Positions 21,637 to 33,280 of a DNA stretch of 64,000 nt are shown piece after piece. Below the pieces are notes generated by a model. That model did no database searches. It worked only from the letters and a program-made list of their open reading frames with translations, and was not told the DNA's origin. The stretch is taken from the NCBI GenBank assembly GCA_050084985.1, contig JBITNC010000001.1:98084001-98148000 (forward strand), in the 5' to 3' direction. Both the position numbers and the translations under genes were made by a program. Numbering within the stretch: the first letter of the stretch is position 1; each line of letters starts with the position of its first letter. The DNA is from Nageia nagi. Its lineage: Eukaryota; Pinophyta.

Positions 21637-23831
21637 CTATCTCTCGACCTGGTGAAGCTGCTCATAGAGGGCCTTGATCTCCTTATTGGCTGCCTGTAGG
21701 TCCTGATAGATCCCAGTATAATCTCCTCCTCTGAATCGTAGATGACCCTGTAGCTCTCTAATCTCCTCATCCTTCTGATCGATTTGACCATGTAGCTTAG
21801 CCATCTCGACCTCAGGATCTGTGACATAGCATAAACATATCATGTTAATCCTTGGCAGATCATAAAAAGTAGAAAATCAAAGCAAAGCAAAAGAGAAAAT
21901 AGGTTACCATCATCATCCTCATCATAGTCTTCCTTTTCCCAATCTATATCCGTCTCATACTCAGGTTCATACTCATCTTGGTCTGGATCGGTCTCCTCAT
22001 TATCGTCATGACCTGCATCTAGAGACGTGTCACGAGCATATGTTAGGCTACTCTCTCCTCCCCACCCTCCCGCTATGAAGGGAGCGTCCCATCCGTTGTA
22101 TGTCTCTGTGTCTTCATCCTCCCATGTATCATCACCTAAGTTGACATCATAAATACCTATGTGGTGAGGACGTGTGTCCTCCACTAGTCTAGATAGTCCT
22201 CCATGTGATCAGGTCCATCTATGTCATCATCGACCCCATGGTCGAAGTCCTCGCTAGGGGACTCCCAATCTGAGTCCCAATCAAGTATTGGCTCATAGTC
22301 CTTTGGGAGATGCCTGCTATGGTAGTAGCGCACCACTATCCTACAATCATCTGGTATGCCCTGCTAGAGGTTGAACTGACAGAGTACCCACCTGGCCTGT
22401 ACGGCTCAACTAGTGCCCTACGTGCCTATATGTATGTAGGGTGTCTCACCCATGCCATCTCTTGTATGTCCTCCTCCCGCTCTGGTACACCTCCCTGATA
22501 AGGATGCCAGTATATTTGTGCCTCTATAGTAGGTCAAACTGTACCTACCATCCCTCTAGGTCCATGCTGGGAAAATCTGGTCCCTCTGTCATTGCCCACT
22601 GTTGCCAGGTGGGTACATCATCTGGCTAGTCTTGGGGCAATGTCATCGGTCTAGAAATGATGATGTGATCATATGCCCACACCTACAGTATCATAGAATG
22701 AGCTACCTTTCTCCCCCCTCTCTCCACCTCTACAAAGCCATGGAGGTCATGATAGAGTTGCACTAGTATCGTAGGGCACCATGCATACTGCTGCCTTGTG
22801 TCACCATGTCCTATATAATAGGAACCATGCCTATAGGGAAGGTCTCACTACTCTTGTCCGGGTAGACAATAGCATCTAGAAGGCAAGCAATGAGGAGCCT
22901 CATCCGTAGGTCACCCTGTGCTGGAGGATATTCTGACACATGTCTCACTAGGGACACACCCCTCTTCCTGTGATTTACTTCGTTGAACCCTGTCAACCAT
23001 GTAGCCCATACCTCTACCTGTTCCAGGCTGGAACAGGAACTATGTTCACTAGCCTCCCCCTGATAGGAAGTTCTAGTGATCTGATAGATATCCTCTAGTG
23101 TCACAGTGATCTCACCAGTCAAAAGGTGAAAGGTGTTGGAATTTGGATCCCACCTCTCCATCAAAGCTGTCAACATGTTCCGTCATGAAACACATAATCG
23201 ATAAATGCAAGGTAGATGAAGGAAATGTCCTCCAGAATGCTCCGGGCTGTGTCAGTTTGTGGCCATGTTGGGCAATGGTGAAGGTGGCACTCTTACCGGA
23301 TGGTCACATAAGGTATGAATGATTCTGCAAGAAAAGAGTGACAAAATGCAAGTTAGTATCAGATATGAAACAAAAATGGCAAAAAATAGTATTGGTAAAG
23401 AGGACCGCCCACGGTCTAGATCAGGTAAAAGGGACCACCCATGGTCCAAACTAGGGTAGAAAGGACCACCAGCAATCCTATTTCATGCACAAAGGTTGAT
23501 AAAATTCAGGGTATAGGTGCGTACATATGAGCATAGTATAGCCATGATACCAGAAGTTCGAAAAAATAGAATGCAAAGGGAAAAATGAAGGGCTAGGGTA
23601 TTCAACAGGAAAACCCTAGGGGCAATTTGGAAAACCAGTATATAGGCAGCTAAAATCTGAAAGTAGGTAAAAATATAGCAAGAAAAGGTAAGAGATGTAA
23701 TGTACCTGATGACCAGCAAGAGAATCAGCTACCAATGCAGCTCTGTATCCATTTCGATGTGTGATTGGCATGGCCATAGTGTGCAACACGGTAGTACAAG
23801 AAATATCACTTAGTGATAGTGACAAAATCAC
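21637..23831 (-). pseudogene. Antisense plant mobile domain (PMD) gene carried by the retroelement
   Basis: The minus strand reads as a spliced gene. A first exon ends with LVADSLAGHQ at the donor ag|gtacat (23706/23705), with a matching acceptor at 23325. The PMD follows (about 23290-22811): SILEDISFIYL, MLTALMERWDPNSNTFHL and TGEITVTLEDIYQI, then RHVSEYPPAQGDLRMRLLIA. Later PMD-type blocks include EPYRPGGYSVQF and RYYHSRHLPKDYEPILDW (about 22410-22250). An acidic tail (Asp/Glu-rich, 22184-21908) is followed by an 89-bp intron (21907-21819, gtaacc...cacag). The last exon (21818-21637) is a coiled-coil-like stretch with KLHGQIDQKDEEIRELQ. Several stops and frame changes in the middle make this copy dead. 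PMDs are known from MAIN/MAIL proteins and from captured copies in plant transposable elements. Confidence 0.8.
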
Positions 23832-24141
23832 CAGCTAAACCTCTCTGAATCAGTCCCTCAAGCTCTAGGATACTCTCAACTATGAAAATGATAGTGTGAT
23901 CAAATGAGGAAGGGTGGGGCCCCTTTTATAGAAAATTTAGGGCACATACTTCAAGACAAATTTTGATTTTGAGCATTCGATGTACATGGACAAGCAACTA
24001 GGTATCAATCTGGAATCCAGGGGTGATTCGCAAGGACCTAATCTTCATGGTTTTCGATGAATCCTCAAGAAAAGGACCACCTATGGTCTTAGAAGAAGAC
24101 CATTGGCATTCTAAATTTGCTGGAAAGGATCACCCGTGTTC
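23402..24141. repeat. Cluster of short ggacc..ggtcc palindromes
   Basis: Copies of an imperfect 16-bp palindrome of the form GGACCRCCYRYGGTCC lie at 23402, 23432, 23463, 24073 and 24126. Further copies lie in both LTRs (19517 and 26387) and after gag (21271). Spacing is irregular, so this is not a simple tandem array. Confidence 0.7.
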
Positions 24142-24243
24142 CTTTATCCAGAAAATCAGCTTATCTAAGTATCACGGGTGTAAGTGCTTGATCAATGTTA
24201 TATCCAGGAGAATATTGCTTTGAGTTTCATGTTTGCAGACCTG

Positions 24244-25235
24244 TGTTATCAGCTTATCATGTATATGGTGGAGTTCCAGCTCCGTTATCAGCTTATCATG
24301 TCTATGGGTGGAGTTCAGCTCCCGTTATCAGCTTATCAGGCCTATGGGTGGAGTTCCAGCTCCCGTTATCAGCTTATCATGTCTATGGGTGGAGTTCTAG
24401 CTCCTGTTATCTACTTATCATGCCTATGGGTGGAGTTCCAGCTCCCATTATCAGCTTATCATGCCTATGGGTGGAGTTCTAGCTCTCATTATTAGCTTAT
24501 CATGTCTATGGGTGGAGTTCCAACTCCCGTTATCAGCTTATCATGCCTCTTGGTGGAGTTTCAGCTCCATCAGTTTATCATTATTTTGCAGGGTTCGGTT
24601 CTTATGAAACTGCAGCATACCTCTTGATGCGAAGGCTCAGTTGTGTGGAACTTAGCTCTCCTCTATTAGCTTATCATGCCTATGGGTGGAGTTCCAGCTC
24701 CTGTTATCAGCTTATCATGTCTATGGGTGGAGTTCCAGCTCCCGTTATTAGCTTATCATGCCTTTGGTGGAGTTTCAACTCCATTAGTTTATCATTATTT
24801 TGCGGGGTTCGATTCTTATGCAACTCAAACATACCTCTTGGTGCGAAAGGCTCAGTTATGTGGAACTTAGCTCTCCTTTATCAGCTTATCATGCCTCTTG
24901 GTGGAGTTTCAGTTCCATCAGTTTATCATTATTTTGCGGGGTTCGGTTCTTATGCAACTACAGCATACCTCTTGGTGCGAAGGCTCAGTTGTGTGGAACT
25001 TAGCTCTCCTCTATTAGCTTATCATGCCTCTTGGTGGAGTTTCAGCTCCATTAGTTTATCATTGTTTTTACAAAGTTCAGTTCTTATGCAACTGCAGTAT
25101 GCCTCTTGGTGCGAAGTCTCAGTTGTGTGGAACTTAGCTCTCACGTATCAACTTATCATTATTTTGCGGAGTTCGGTTCTTATGCAACTGCAGCATACCT
25201 CTTGGTGCGAAGTCTCAGTTGTGTGGAACTTAGCT
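24244..25235 (+). repeat. Minisatellite upstream of the 3' LTR
   Basis: About eight units of 41 bp (gttatcagcttatcatgYct followed by atgggtggagttccagctcc) run to about 24545. They then alternate with a longer block of about 95 bp (ttatcattattttgcggggt ... gtgtggaacttagctctcc) in a higher-order pattern to about 25235. The unit lacks stop codons in several frames, which creates long but meaningless reading frames. Tandem arrays at this position, just before the 3' LTR, are known from Tat-lineage plant elements. Confidence 0.88.
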
Positions 25236-25261
25236 CTCCCTTGTGAGTGGTTATGGTTATC

Positions 25262-25545
25262 AGGTCTTGTCTGGTGATGTGGTCATGTTGTTGTCATGTC
25301 TTGTCATGTCTTGTCTTGTGATGTGGTCATGTGTGTTGTCATGTGTTGTCATGTCTTGTCTTGTGATGTGGTCATGTGTGTTGTCATGTCTTGTCTTGTG
25401 ATGTGGTCTTGTCAAGTTATCATCAGGTCGTCATGTGTGTCGTCATGGTTATCATGTCTTGTCTTGTGATGTGGTCTTGTCAGGTCGTCTGTCATGTCAT
25501 TGTCATGCGTGTTGTCAGGTTTGTTGTCATGGGTCATCAGTATTG
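25262..25545 (+). repeat. Short-period ttgtcatgtcttg repeats
   Basis: Words such as gtcatgtcttgtcttgtgat, gtggtcatgtgtgttgtcat and gtcaggtcgtc recur many times. This is a second low-complexity array between the minisatellite and the 3' LTR. Confidence 0.8.
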
Positions 25546-25819
25546 TGGCAAGATTATCATATTATCAGATATATCAGGCTATCACCTTCTATGGCAAAAC
25601 GCAAGGGGCAAGCATGCCCAAGGTAATATCAAAAGGGAGTTTTCTCAACCCATATCTAGTACTAATAAGCTTTATCATGATGTTGTTTAAGTTTAGAATG
25701 GTTAGTGTTATCATTGCTTATCAAAATTATTTGCTATGATGTTGTGTTTTTTTTACTTTGAATGTAAAATCTCAACTCACCTCATGTTTCTTTCGATTTC
25801 ACATCCAAAGTGGGGCATC

Positions 25820-26672
25820 TGTTAACACATAAAAATGAATTTATGTTTTTAAATCAATAAATTAATGAAATATGCTTGGCCTAAATATATGTCTTGAATG
25901 TATTAAAGTGATAATATCAATGTTTATCTTGAATATGAATTTTATAATGATTATCTTGAATATTGCATGGATTATCTTGAATATTGCATGAATTATCTTG
26001 TTATTGGTGTGTTTATCTTGAATATTGTGAATTATCCTTATTTATGTAGATGCATGCCGACCCATGGGTTGTATTATCTATTATCTATATAAATAAGGGA
26101 TCTAATAGTAAGTCCACACAACAAGGATACACATGATCCCGTGTATGGTCTTGTAAGTGGCTACCCCTTAAGGTATCTCTTGGTACCGCCTATAAGGCTG
26201 TGGTTTGTGTGCTTCCTTTCGTGAGCTATCCTGACATCCAAGATCTATTCTGATATCATACTGCTATCCGAGACATCCATATTGAAGTTCTGGACTTGAT
26301 CAAGAAGTTAAGAATCATCAAATGAAGGCCACCAGTGCTCCTTTGTGAATGAAAGAACACCACCGATGCTCTTATATTACTGAAACGGACCACCTGCGGT
26401 CCTCTTTGTGCATTTTCATAGGTCACAACATTGTTGGAAAGGTAGCTCATTATCAGTACATCGCCAATATCTTCATCTTTCGTTGTCAGGTACGTTTCGT
26501 GAGGTAAGTACACAAATTACAGTCTTAGTTGGTACAATTACATTTCTGAATTGGTTATTTTGTTTATTGTTATCTAGAATAAATTGCTATTCGTAGCTTA
26601 AATACAGATAACATTGAGTTTGTACATATTTTCCTATTTACTTATTTGCACGCTCAATTGTATTTGTAAACA
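25820..26672 (+). repeat. 3' LTR of the pol-less element
   Basis: This 853-bp LTR is collinear with 18950-19802 without gaps and has about 29 substitutions by eye. It is preceded by aaagtggggcatc, a purine-rich tract that probably served as the plus-strand primer, and followed by target duplication CCATG (26673-26677). Confidence 0.92.
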
Positions 26673-26677
26673 CCATG

Positions 26678-27638
26678 GATCTTTGACTTTTAGACATGTA
26701 GTAGCTAAGTACTTGTTTTTTCCTTTCTATTTCTTATTATTTACTTTTATTTTTTTATTATATTAATTGTTCATATTATTTATCTATATATTGATGATTA
26801 CATTTATTTAAGAATGATTATGATTAAAATATCTTGTTAGGGCATAATTAATGTGGTTGTATATTTTGGTGAATCCAATATTCTTCAAAATAATAGATAT
26901 GAAGTTGCTTATCTAAAGATTTATGTTTTCTTTGAAAATCTTATATTCAAAAAATTGAAATGCATTATGTGACTAGACATTATTTGAATTGTATTTTTGA
27001 AAAGGGTAACCAAGGTCAACAACATAATTTTTTGAATATTGATGGCTCTTCTCCTTGTGCAAATATCACATCAAGCTAATTTTCAATATATTGAAAAAAA
27101 TCAAGATCATTTTCTAAATTTCTTTTCCTAAAATAAATGTATCTTAGTGGATGTGAACTAATGAACAAAACATAATACTTCCATCTAATGTGTAAATGGT
27201 TATCATACTTCAAAAATAACACATTAGAAACATTAAAAAAATCAATTTTGTTTTCCAAAAGCCCTGGTTCTATTCCTCTACCATATGAAATAACTTGTCA
27301 AATCACTCTTAACCGAACCAAACCCATATATTTCAACATAGATGCACATCTATTAAGTCATTCCCAACCAATAATACATTCTCTTTTAACATTTATACAT
27401 CCTTTATAATATGTCTGAAAAGCAAGAGTTGCAAATGAACTAAATGGAACAAAAACTATAAAGCTTTTACAATAAGTGAAAATAATCGTCATTATGACTA
27501 ATACCTTGTTGAGTAATCCCTTAAATTTTGAGATCTTTATCATCATAATTTTTAGATGTTAAGGTTCCAACTTTTTAGATAAAGTAATATAAGATAATTG
27601 TATTAATGTCCATAGATGACCAATAAGGTCAAAGGGAC
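26678..27638. other. Intervening AT-rich DNA, nothing recognised
   Basis: No motif-bearing reading frame was found. The last 45 bp (from about 27597, tattaatgtccatagatgac) resemble a stretch at about 44955, beyond the far end of the next element. Confidence 0.5.
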
Positions 27639-28103
27639 TATTAACACCTAAATCTTATTTTTATTTATTTAAAAATCATATTTTAAGTATCTAAGTGGAT
27701 TAATTGATCTATTGCTATATTTAAGGTATATTTGTTGGATAAAAAGCATTTAACTCCTTTCTATCCTTTTGGTGGCACGTCTAAGGAGTGTTAAGTAAGG
27801 AGGCTTAGGCCATGGTGGATACTTCATTTATAAAAGGAAGGATGTGATTCAATCAAATTTGGAACTTGATAGAACAATTGATACATTCTATGATCAGTGA
27901 TTCTCATCACCATATATCAAGTTTGGATTTAATCCCTCATTACTTGCCGCATTCCTTTATTCATGATATAGTACTTCAAGTTTGACATCTTTGGCAAGAA
28001 TATTTGATGAATTACTTTGAGTTTGGTGCCATTATTAAGGGGAAGGGATGCATTGGCATATAAAATACCATATCTAGTGAATCGACGCCCTATGGTTATG
28101 AAT
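27639..28103 (+). repeat. 5' LTR of gypsy element, first part
   Basis: This part aligns with the 3' LTR from about 44038 onward. Shared stretches include ttaacacctaaat, gtatctaagtggattaattg, taagtaaggagg and ccctcattacttg/ccctcattgcttaatgc. It breaks off at the copia insertion. Confidence 0.8.
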
Positions 28104-28609
28104 TGAGAAACTAACACTAACACTAACACTTAATTCCTAAATTACCAAGATCTCATGGAAGCTCACTCTAACATCAATAACTCAAGTATAAAAATTCTCA
28201 CAAAATAACTCAATATGTAAAGTAGTTCTTCCAATTAGGAGTACATCCACTAACTAGATCTTACTTCATTCACAAAGAGAACTCTCTTACAAATATTCTA
28301 ATCTCATCTCCTAACCACTATCCTATAGCATAACTTTACTTCACAAATTGGTGAGTGATCACAAAGAGGTGGCCTTCTATTTGTAAGCCAAAATCTCCCT
28401 TTGAATCACCATTTTGGCCAAAGTACAAAGACATAACATGTAACTCATTTTTACCCAAGGGGCATGCTTATGAAATGAAGTGAAGGATAATTTACATTAT
28501 CATATTCACTTAAATACTTATGATATCTAATGAAACCCTTAAGTATTAGTGAATTTACAAAGAGGATTAATTACAAAACCTTTACAATAATGCATTATAC
28601 ATTTCAACA
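28104..28609 (-). repeat. 3' LTR of minus-strand copia element
   Basis: About 506 bp, starting TGTTGAAATG on the minus strand next to the polypurine tract. It matches 35353-35776 over its whole length except for about 82 bp missing from the other copy. Confidence 0.85.
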
Positions 28610-29348
28610 CTCCCCCTTAATGTAATATTGGGATAAAGTGAATAATAAAGAAGAGAGAGAGAGAGAGAGTAAGAGAGTTCTTCTCCATATAGATACAATT
28701 GGAGATGAGAACTTTTTACATATTTGTGAAGTAAGCAAAATCTAGTTTGAGACTCACTATTTTACCATTTTTTACAAATGGTTTATAATACAATCATTAA
28801 CCACAACTAATTTCAATGTACATAAAGTAGTCATCCAACTAAAAGTCATGATGAGTCTCTTTGATTTTGCACACTCGAAGTAACCTGTAATATTAAAATA
28901 ACCTACAAGTCATAAGCATCTCAAATAACAAAATTAGTTAGATGCAACATATTCATATCAATAAGGATAAATGAATCAAACAAATGCCATCATAAACTGA
29001 TCAATGGTGCACTATAAGTCATCACGAAGATGCCAAGTCAATACTCATAATCACTTGTTGTATACAAAACATATGTTGATTATCATTACCAAATAGAGCA
29101 TAACAAAATACACATACAAGTTTCTTACATATGGATAACTGAATAGTGTCAAAGGACACATACAAGTTCTTCACACATGGATAACTGAATATTGCTAGAT
29201 TGGCCAATCTTTTGCTTAAAAAATTATACAAGTTCCTCATGTATAGCAAACTTACCACAAAGGTGTACAATAAAATTAACACATATACAACATAAAAATC
29301 CTCCTAGGGGTAAAGTTATTATCATAAACATGAATTCAATACAAGAAT

Positions 29349-29997
29349 TCAAACTTCACTCTCCCTTGAGGGCAACTTCACCAACCCGATAGCATCCCTT
29401 AGCTTACAAAATTGAGCTTCAAGGAGGAGCTTGATGAATAAATCAGTAGATTTCAAGGTTGATGGATAATACTCTAGGTGTATGATGCCATTAAGAACCT
29501 TCTCTCCGATGAAATGGGCATAAATTTTTACATGTTTTATTCTTTGATGGAATACAAGATTCTTAGCCAATGAAATAGCTGATTGATTATCTAAAGAAAT
29601 CAAATATGGGCCAAGTTGCTCATACCCAATTTCTTTCAGAAGATGCCTTAGCTAAATAGCTATGGTTTGCAACAAACATGGCATAATATTCAAATTTTAT
29701 AGTGAAAAGTGAGATAATAGGTTGCTTCTTGGAAGCCCAAGAGATAGCACCTAAACCAATGCTAAAAATATATGCAAAAGTTGATTTTCTATCATCTCTA
29801 TCTCTTTCATAGTCAAAATTTGAGAATCTTGAGAGAAAAAATGAGGATACATTGGAATACTTGAGAGCAAGATCTTTAACCCTTGCAACATACCTCAAGA
29901 TTTGCTTAACAACATTGAGGTGCTCAACATATAGTCTCTGCATGAATTGAGCTATCAAATTCACTGTAAAGGTAATATCTAGCCTAAAAATAATCAA
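29349..29997 (-). pseudogene. copia RNase H
   Basis: The minus strand shows the copia RNase H region in order: LDITFTVNLIAQFMQ, VKQILRYVARVKDLALKY, DRDDRKSTFAYIFSIG, AISWASKKQPIISLFTIKFEY, then SLDNQSAISLAKNLVFHQRIKHV. The last block holds the DNQSA catalytic-site context. A frame break separates the two halves near 29605-29620. It is followed toward lower coordinates by non-coding DNA and the polypurine tract. Confidence 0.85.
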
Positions 29998-30069
29998 ATA
30001 AAGAAGACTACCAATTAATTGCCTGTAAGCTATAACATCTACTAACTAAAATTTAGAGCTAAGAGAAAT

Positions 30070-30740
30070 AGTAATTCCATGAGAGACTAAGATTGTAACA
30101 TATCTACACTCTTCCATTCCATACTTCTACAATATGTCTGATATATACTTAGATTGACTAAAATACATATAGTCCTTGTATTGGTACACTTACATTCTAA
30201 GGTAGTAATGCAAGAGACCAAGATCAGTCATTTAAAATGTTGCTTTAAGTTTGGATATGCACTTTTAAATGATTTCATTATTGTTCTCAGTTATCAGAAG
30301 ATCATCCACATAAAGAAGAATCAACACCATGTCTTTTTCCTGATTGAGCACGTATAGATCAGAGTTAGAGAAGCACCTAAAGAATCCAAGGCTCTAGGTG
30401 ATTGCTTAAGTACATATAAAGACTTTTTTAGCTTGCACACAAATGACTCTTTTCCTTCCACAACAAACCCTTCTAGTTGATTCGTGTAGATTTTCACATC
30501 TAAGTCACCATTAAAAAATTCACTCTTGATGTCAAGTTGAAAAAATTTCCATCCTTGAGCTATTGAAAGAGCAAAGATAATTCTGATAATGGGCATCTTT
30601 GCCACAGGAGCAAAAGTTTCCTCATAATCAACACCATATTTTTGAGAAAAACCTTTCACTACTAACTTTACCTTGTATTTTTCAATTCCCTAACTAAATT
30701 GAAGTTGAATTTGTATATCCACTTATTTTCAATCACATTC
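30070..30740 (-). pseudogene. copia reverse transcriptase
   Basis: The fragments KGFSQKYGVDYEETFAPVAK, FFQLDIKSEFFNGDL and VCKLKKSLYVLKQSPRA are typical of the copia RT palm. The catalytic block ILLYVDDLLI is intact near 30290-30330. Stops and a frameshift between these blocks mean the gene is dead. Confidence 0.88.
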
Positions 30741-31059
30741 TTCTCATTGGGATAAGGGACCAAGTCCCAAATTTTATTTTTCATAAACGTATCATATTCC
30801 ACTTTTATGGTTTCCATCTAGCACTTATGGTTTGAAGCTTCTTCAAATGATGAGAGCTCATTCTTATTATCAATTTTGGCAAATAAGGATTTGTTCAAGG
30901 TCATGCTCTTAGTTATCCTTTGTATTAGAGAATTTTGCTCTTAGGGTGACTTATCTACATCAATATCCAACTAGTTAAGTGCAATTAACAAGTCATCTAG
31001 ATCATCAAAATCCTCATTAAAAGTAAATTCTTTAAGAAGTTCATTGAACTTTACATCTC

Positions 31060-31900
31060 TTGAAATGAACACTCCTTTGTAGGATGGAGAGTAGATCTTG
31101 TAGCCTTTATGTTAACCATCATAACCCACAAAGATGCATTTTTTAACTCTTTGATCTAAATTTTTTTCCTTTCTCAAAAACAATATAGGAGAATGATTCA
31201 CAACCAAACATCCTAAGGTGAGAAATGTTAGGTCTTATTCCTAACCATGCCTCAAAATATGTTTTACCCTGAACACTTTTATGGAACATCTATTCAAGGT
31301 GTAAATAGTAGCACTCACAACTTCACCCTATAAAAAACTAAAAGGATTACCCAACATGCATCTAGCCATATCCATAATTCTCTTATTTTTCTTTTTGGTA
31401 ACACCATTTTGCTGAGGAGTGTAAGGAATCGTAAACTGTCTTTTGCTTTTGTACTTAGCACAATAGTCGTTGAACTCATTGCTATTATATTCTCCCCCAT
31501 TTTTTAATTTCAACATCTTGATTTTAAGTTTAGTTTAATTTTCAACTAAGGCCTTAAAAATTTATAACTTTCAAATATTTGATCCTTGTGCTCAAGTAGA
31601 TAGCCAAAATCAATCCTACTGAAGTCATCGATGAAGGTCAAGAAATAAGATGCTCCTCTAAGCAACTTAGTCTGAAACAGACTCATAAAATCTAAATACA
31701 TAAGTTGAAGAGATTGAGATGCTCTTGTTGTCTTATTTTTTAAAAATCTTTATCTATTAATCTTACCTAGAATGCACTTCTTGCATAGATCAATTAAAAG
31801 AGAAATTGAAGGTAAACCTTCCACAAGTTATTAATCTTTTATGACTTGAATACTCTTATGGTTAAGGTATCCTAAATAATGGTGCTAAAGATTTTCTTTA
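31060..31900 (-). pseudogene. copia integrase
   Basis: The clearest block is NGGEYNSNEFNDYCAKYK followed by FTIPYTPQQNGVTKKKN (31500-31380), which contains the last part of the DDE core: the E of GGEY and the PQQNGV signature. Weaker pieces extend on either side (pre-integrase region toward 31900, C-terminal part toward 31060). Frames are broken. Confidence 0.8.
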
Positions 31901-32083
31901 TAACACATATTTGTAGCAAGACACATCTTTGTTAGAATTTCATCCATAATGTAGAGATCATATTTCATTAACCCTTTAACCGGTGTGGCAAGTCCCGTAT
32001 TTATGCACCAAAATTATGCGTAGAACTCAAATGAGTACCCTTTTCTTGCAACTTTAATCACTAAGAGAAGGTTCATCTTGACC

Positions 32084-33280
32084 TTAAAAATAGAGTACAT
32101 TTTCAAGAACCTTCCTGTGAATCAAAATACTCTCAATTCTTTGGACTTCAAGGATAGAATTATCACTAATCACAACTGCATCTTTTTTATACTTGTGAAA
32201 ATTTTCAAACTTATTTTTTTCAAAGCATAGGTGATTAGTGCAACCAAAATCAACAATCCAATCAATTGAAAAAGAGCAAGTCATGGAGTAGAGCACAATG
32301 ATGAATACAACTTTTATATTCTTCTTTCCTTTGAAGTTATTTATATTTTCATTGCCCTAGTTCTTTTCTTTTCTTTTTGTAGCAATCAAATTCTTTGTGA
32401 CCATGGATGCCATAAAAGTTACAATTTTCATTGAACTTTGCCTTAAGATTTTGTTTGCTTACCTTTTCCATCTCTTTGTTTGAAGAGGTTGTTGTTACCT
32501 TTATTGTTGTTCTTTTTCTCAAACCTTTTGGAGGAAGAAGGATAAATTTCTTATGATGATTGAACTTCTCCTTGAAAGGTGTTTTGGTTGCTCTTAGAGT
32601 AATATTATTATCTTTTGGAGAAGAGATCAACATCTTTTTGTTAAGTATTTCCTTATGCTTTAGAAGGAGCATAGAAAGCTTTTGGAAGGAGAAGACTTCT
32701 TCTTCATTATCAAACCTAGTCTCAATTACCATCACAAAGTTACCAAACTTTGAAGGAAGGCTTTGGAGAATGATGAAGACTATGAACTCATCATTGATCC
32801 AATTGCACCTACAAGCAACAAGTTGGTTCTTAAGGTCAATGATTTTATTCAAGTAGATGGTAATATTTTCATCTTCTTCTTAATTAGATTGAAGCAAATT
32901 TTAGAGAATAGTGAACCTTTTAGAGAACTTAGATATAAGGTAGATTTTCTTAAACTTATCCCAAGCTTCCTTTGATGAGGTTGAAGATGAAATCATAAGG
33001 AGCACATCATCTAACATTGCACCAAAAATCATAGAGGTTAGCAATTCATTCTTTGTGTTGTATGTTTCAAGTGCCTTATCATTTGTAAGAGCAACTAGGT
33101 TCTCATTAACTATTTGCCAAAGCTTCTTTGCCTACAATTTAGCTCTCATAGAGTTTCCCAAATACCAAATTTGGAACCATCGAGAATGTGCTTTGGTAAG
33201 AAAGTGTCTTCCATTTGCTACATAAGAATGTGAAAGTATCAACCTTAGTAAGCATGTGGTCTAAAACAACATTACATGTT
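32084..33280 (-). pseudogene. copia gag and protease
   Basis: From about 33230 the minus strand reads the copia gag: ENLVALTNDKALETYNTKNE, then LDDVLLMISSSTSSKEAWDK, then ILQSLPSKFGNFVMVIE (about 32750). The zinc knuckle near 32400 is CNFYGIHGHKEFDC, where the second Cys of CX2CX4HX4C has become Tyr. The protease (about 32260) reads WIVDFGCTNHL, with the catalytic DSG changed to DFG. Both changes would inactivate it. Confidence 0.85.

Larger units (their letters stand above)
18950..26672 (+). mobile_element. Pol-less Ty3/gypsy-type LTR retrotransposon with antisense PMD gene
   Basis: This is a complete 7,723-bp element. Two 853-bp LTRs start TGTTAACACA and end TAAACA, and are flanked by the direct target duplication CCATG (18945-18949 and 26673-26677). 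A primer-binding site and gag follow the 5' LTR. No protease, reverse transcriptase, RNase H or integrase is visible between gag and the 3' LTR. The space instead holds an antisense, intron-bearing plant mobile domain gene (21637-23831) and tandem repeats. By my reading the LTRs differ at about 29 positions (about 3.4%). It should be non-autonomous, mobilised by a relative. The element at 27639-44755 shares the PBS and a similar gag and does have pol. Confidence 0.9.

Noticed and set aside
22310-22629. Plus-strand frames of about 62 codons
   Set aside because: They are shadows of the antisense PMD gene, whose reading (EPYRPGGY, RYYHSRHLPKDYEP) is clearly family-like.
24244-24545. Regular 41-bp repeats considered as a CRISPR array
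   Set aside because: The units are contiguous with no unique spacers, there are no cas genes, and the setting is a plant retroelement.
24184-25277. Several long plus-strand reading frames (up to 244 codons)
   Set aside because: They lie wholly in the minisatellite. The repeat unit has no stop in several frames, so the frames are open by repetition, not by selection.
28611-28670. (GA)n run near the copia polypurine tract considered as a promoter element
   Set aside because: Simple microsatellite. The polypurine tract itself is the ttaagggggag stretch next to the LTR, and nothing else suggests a promoter.
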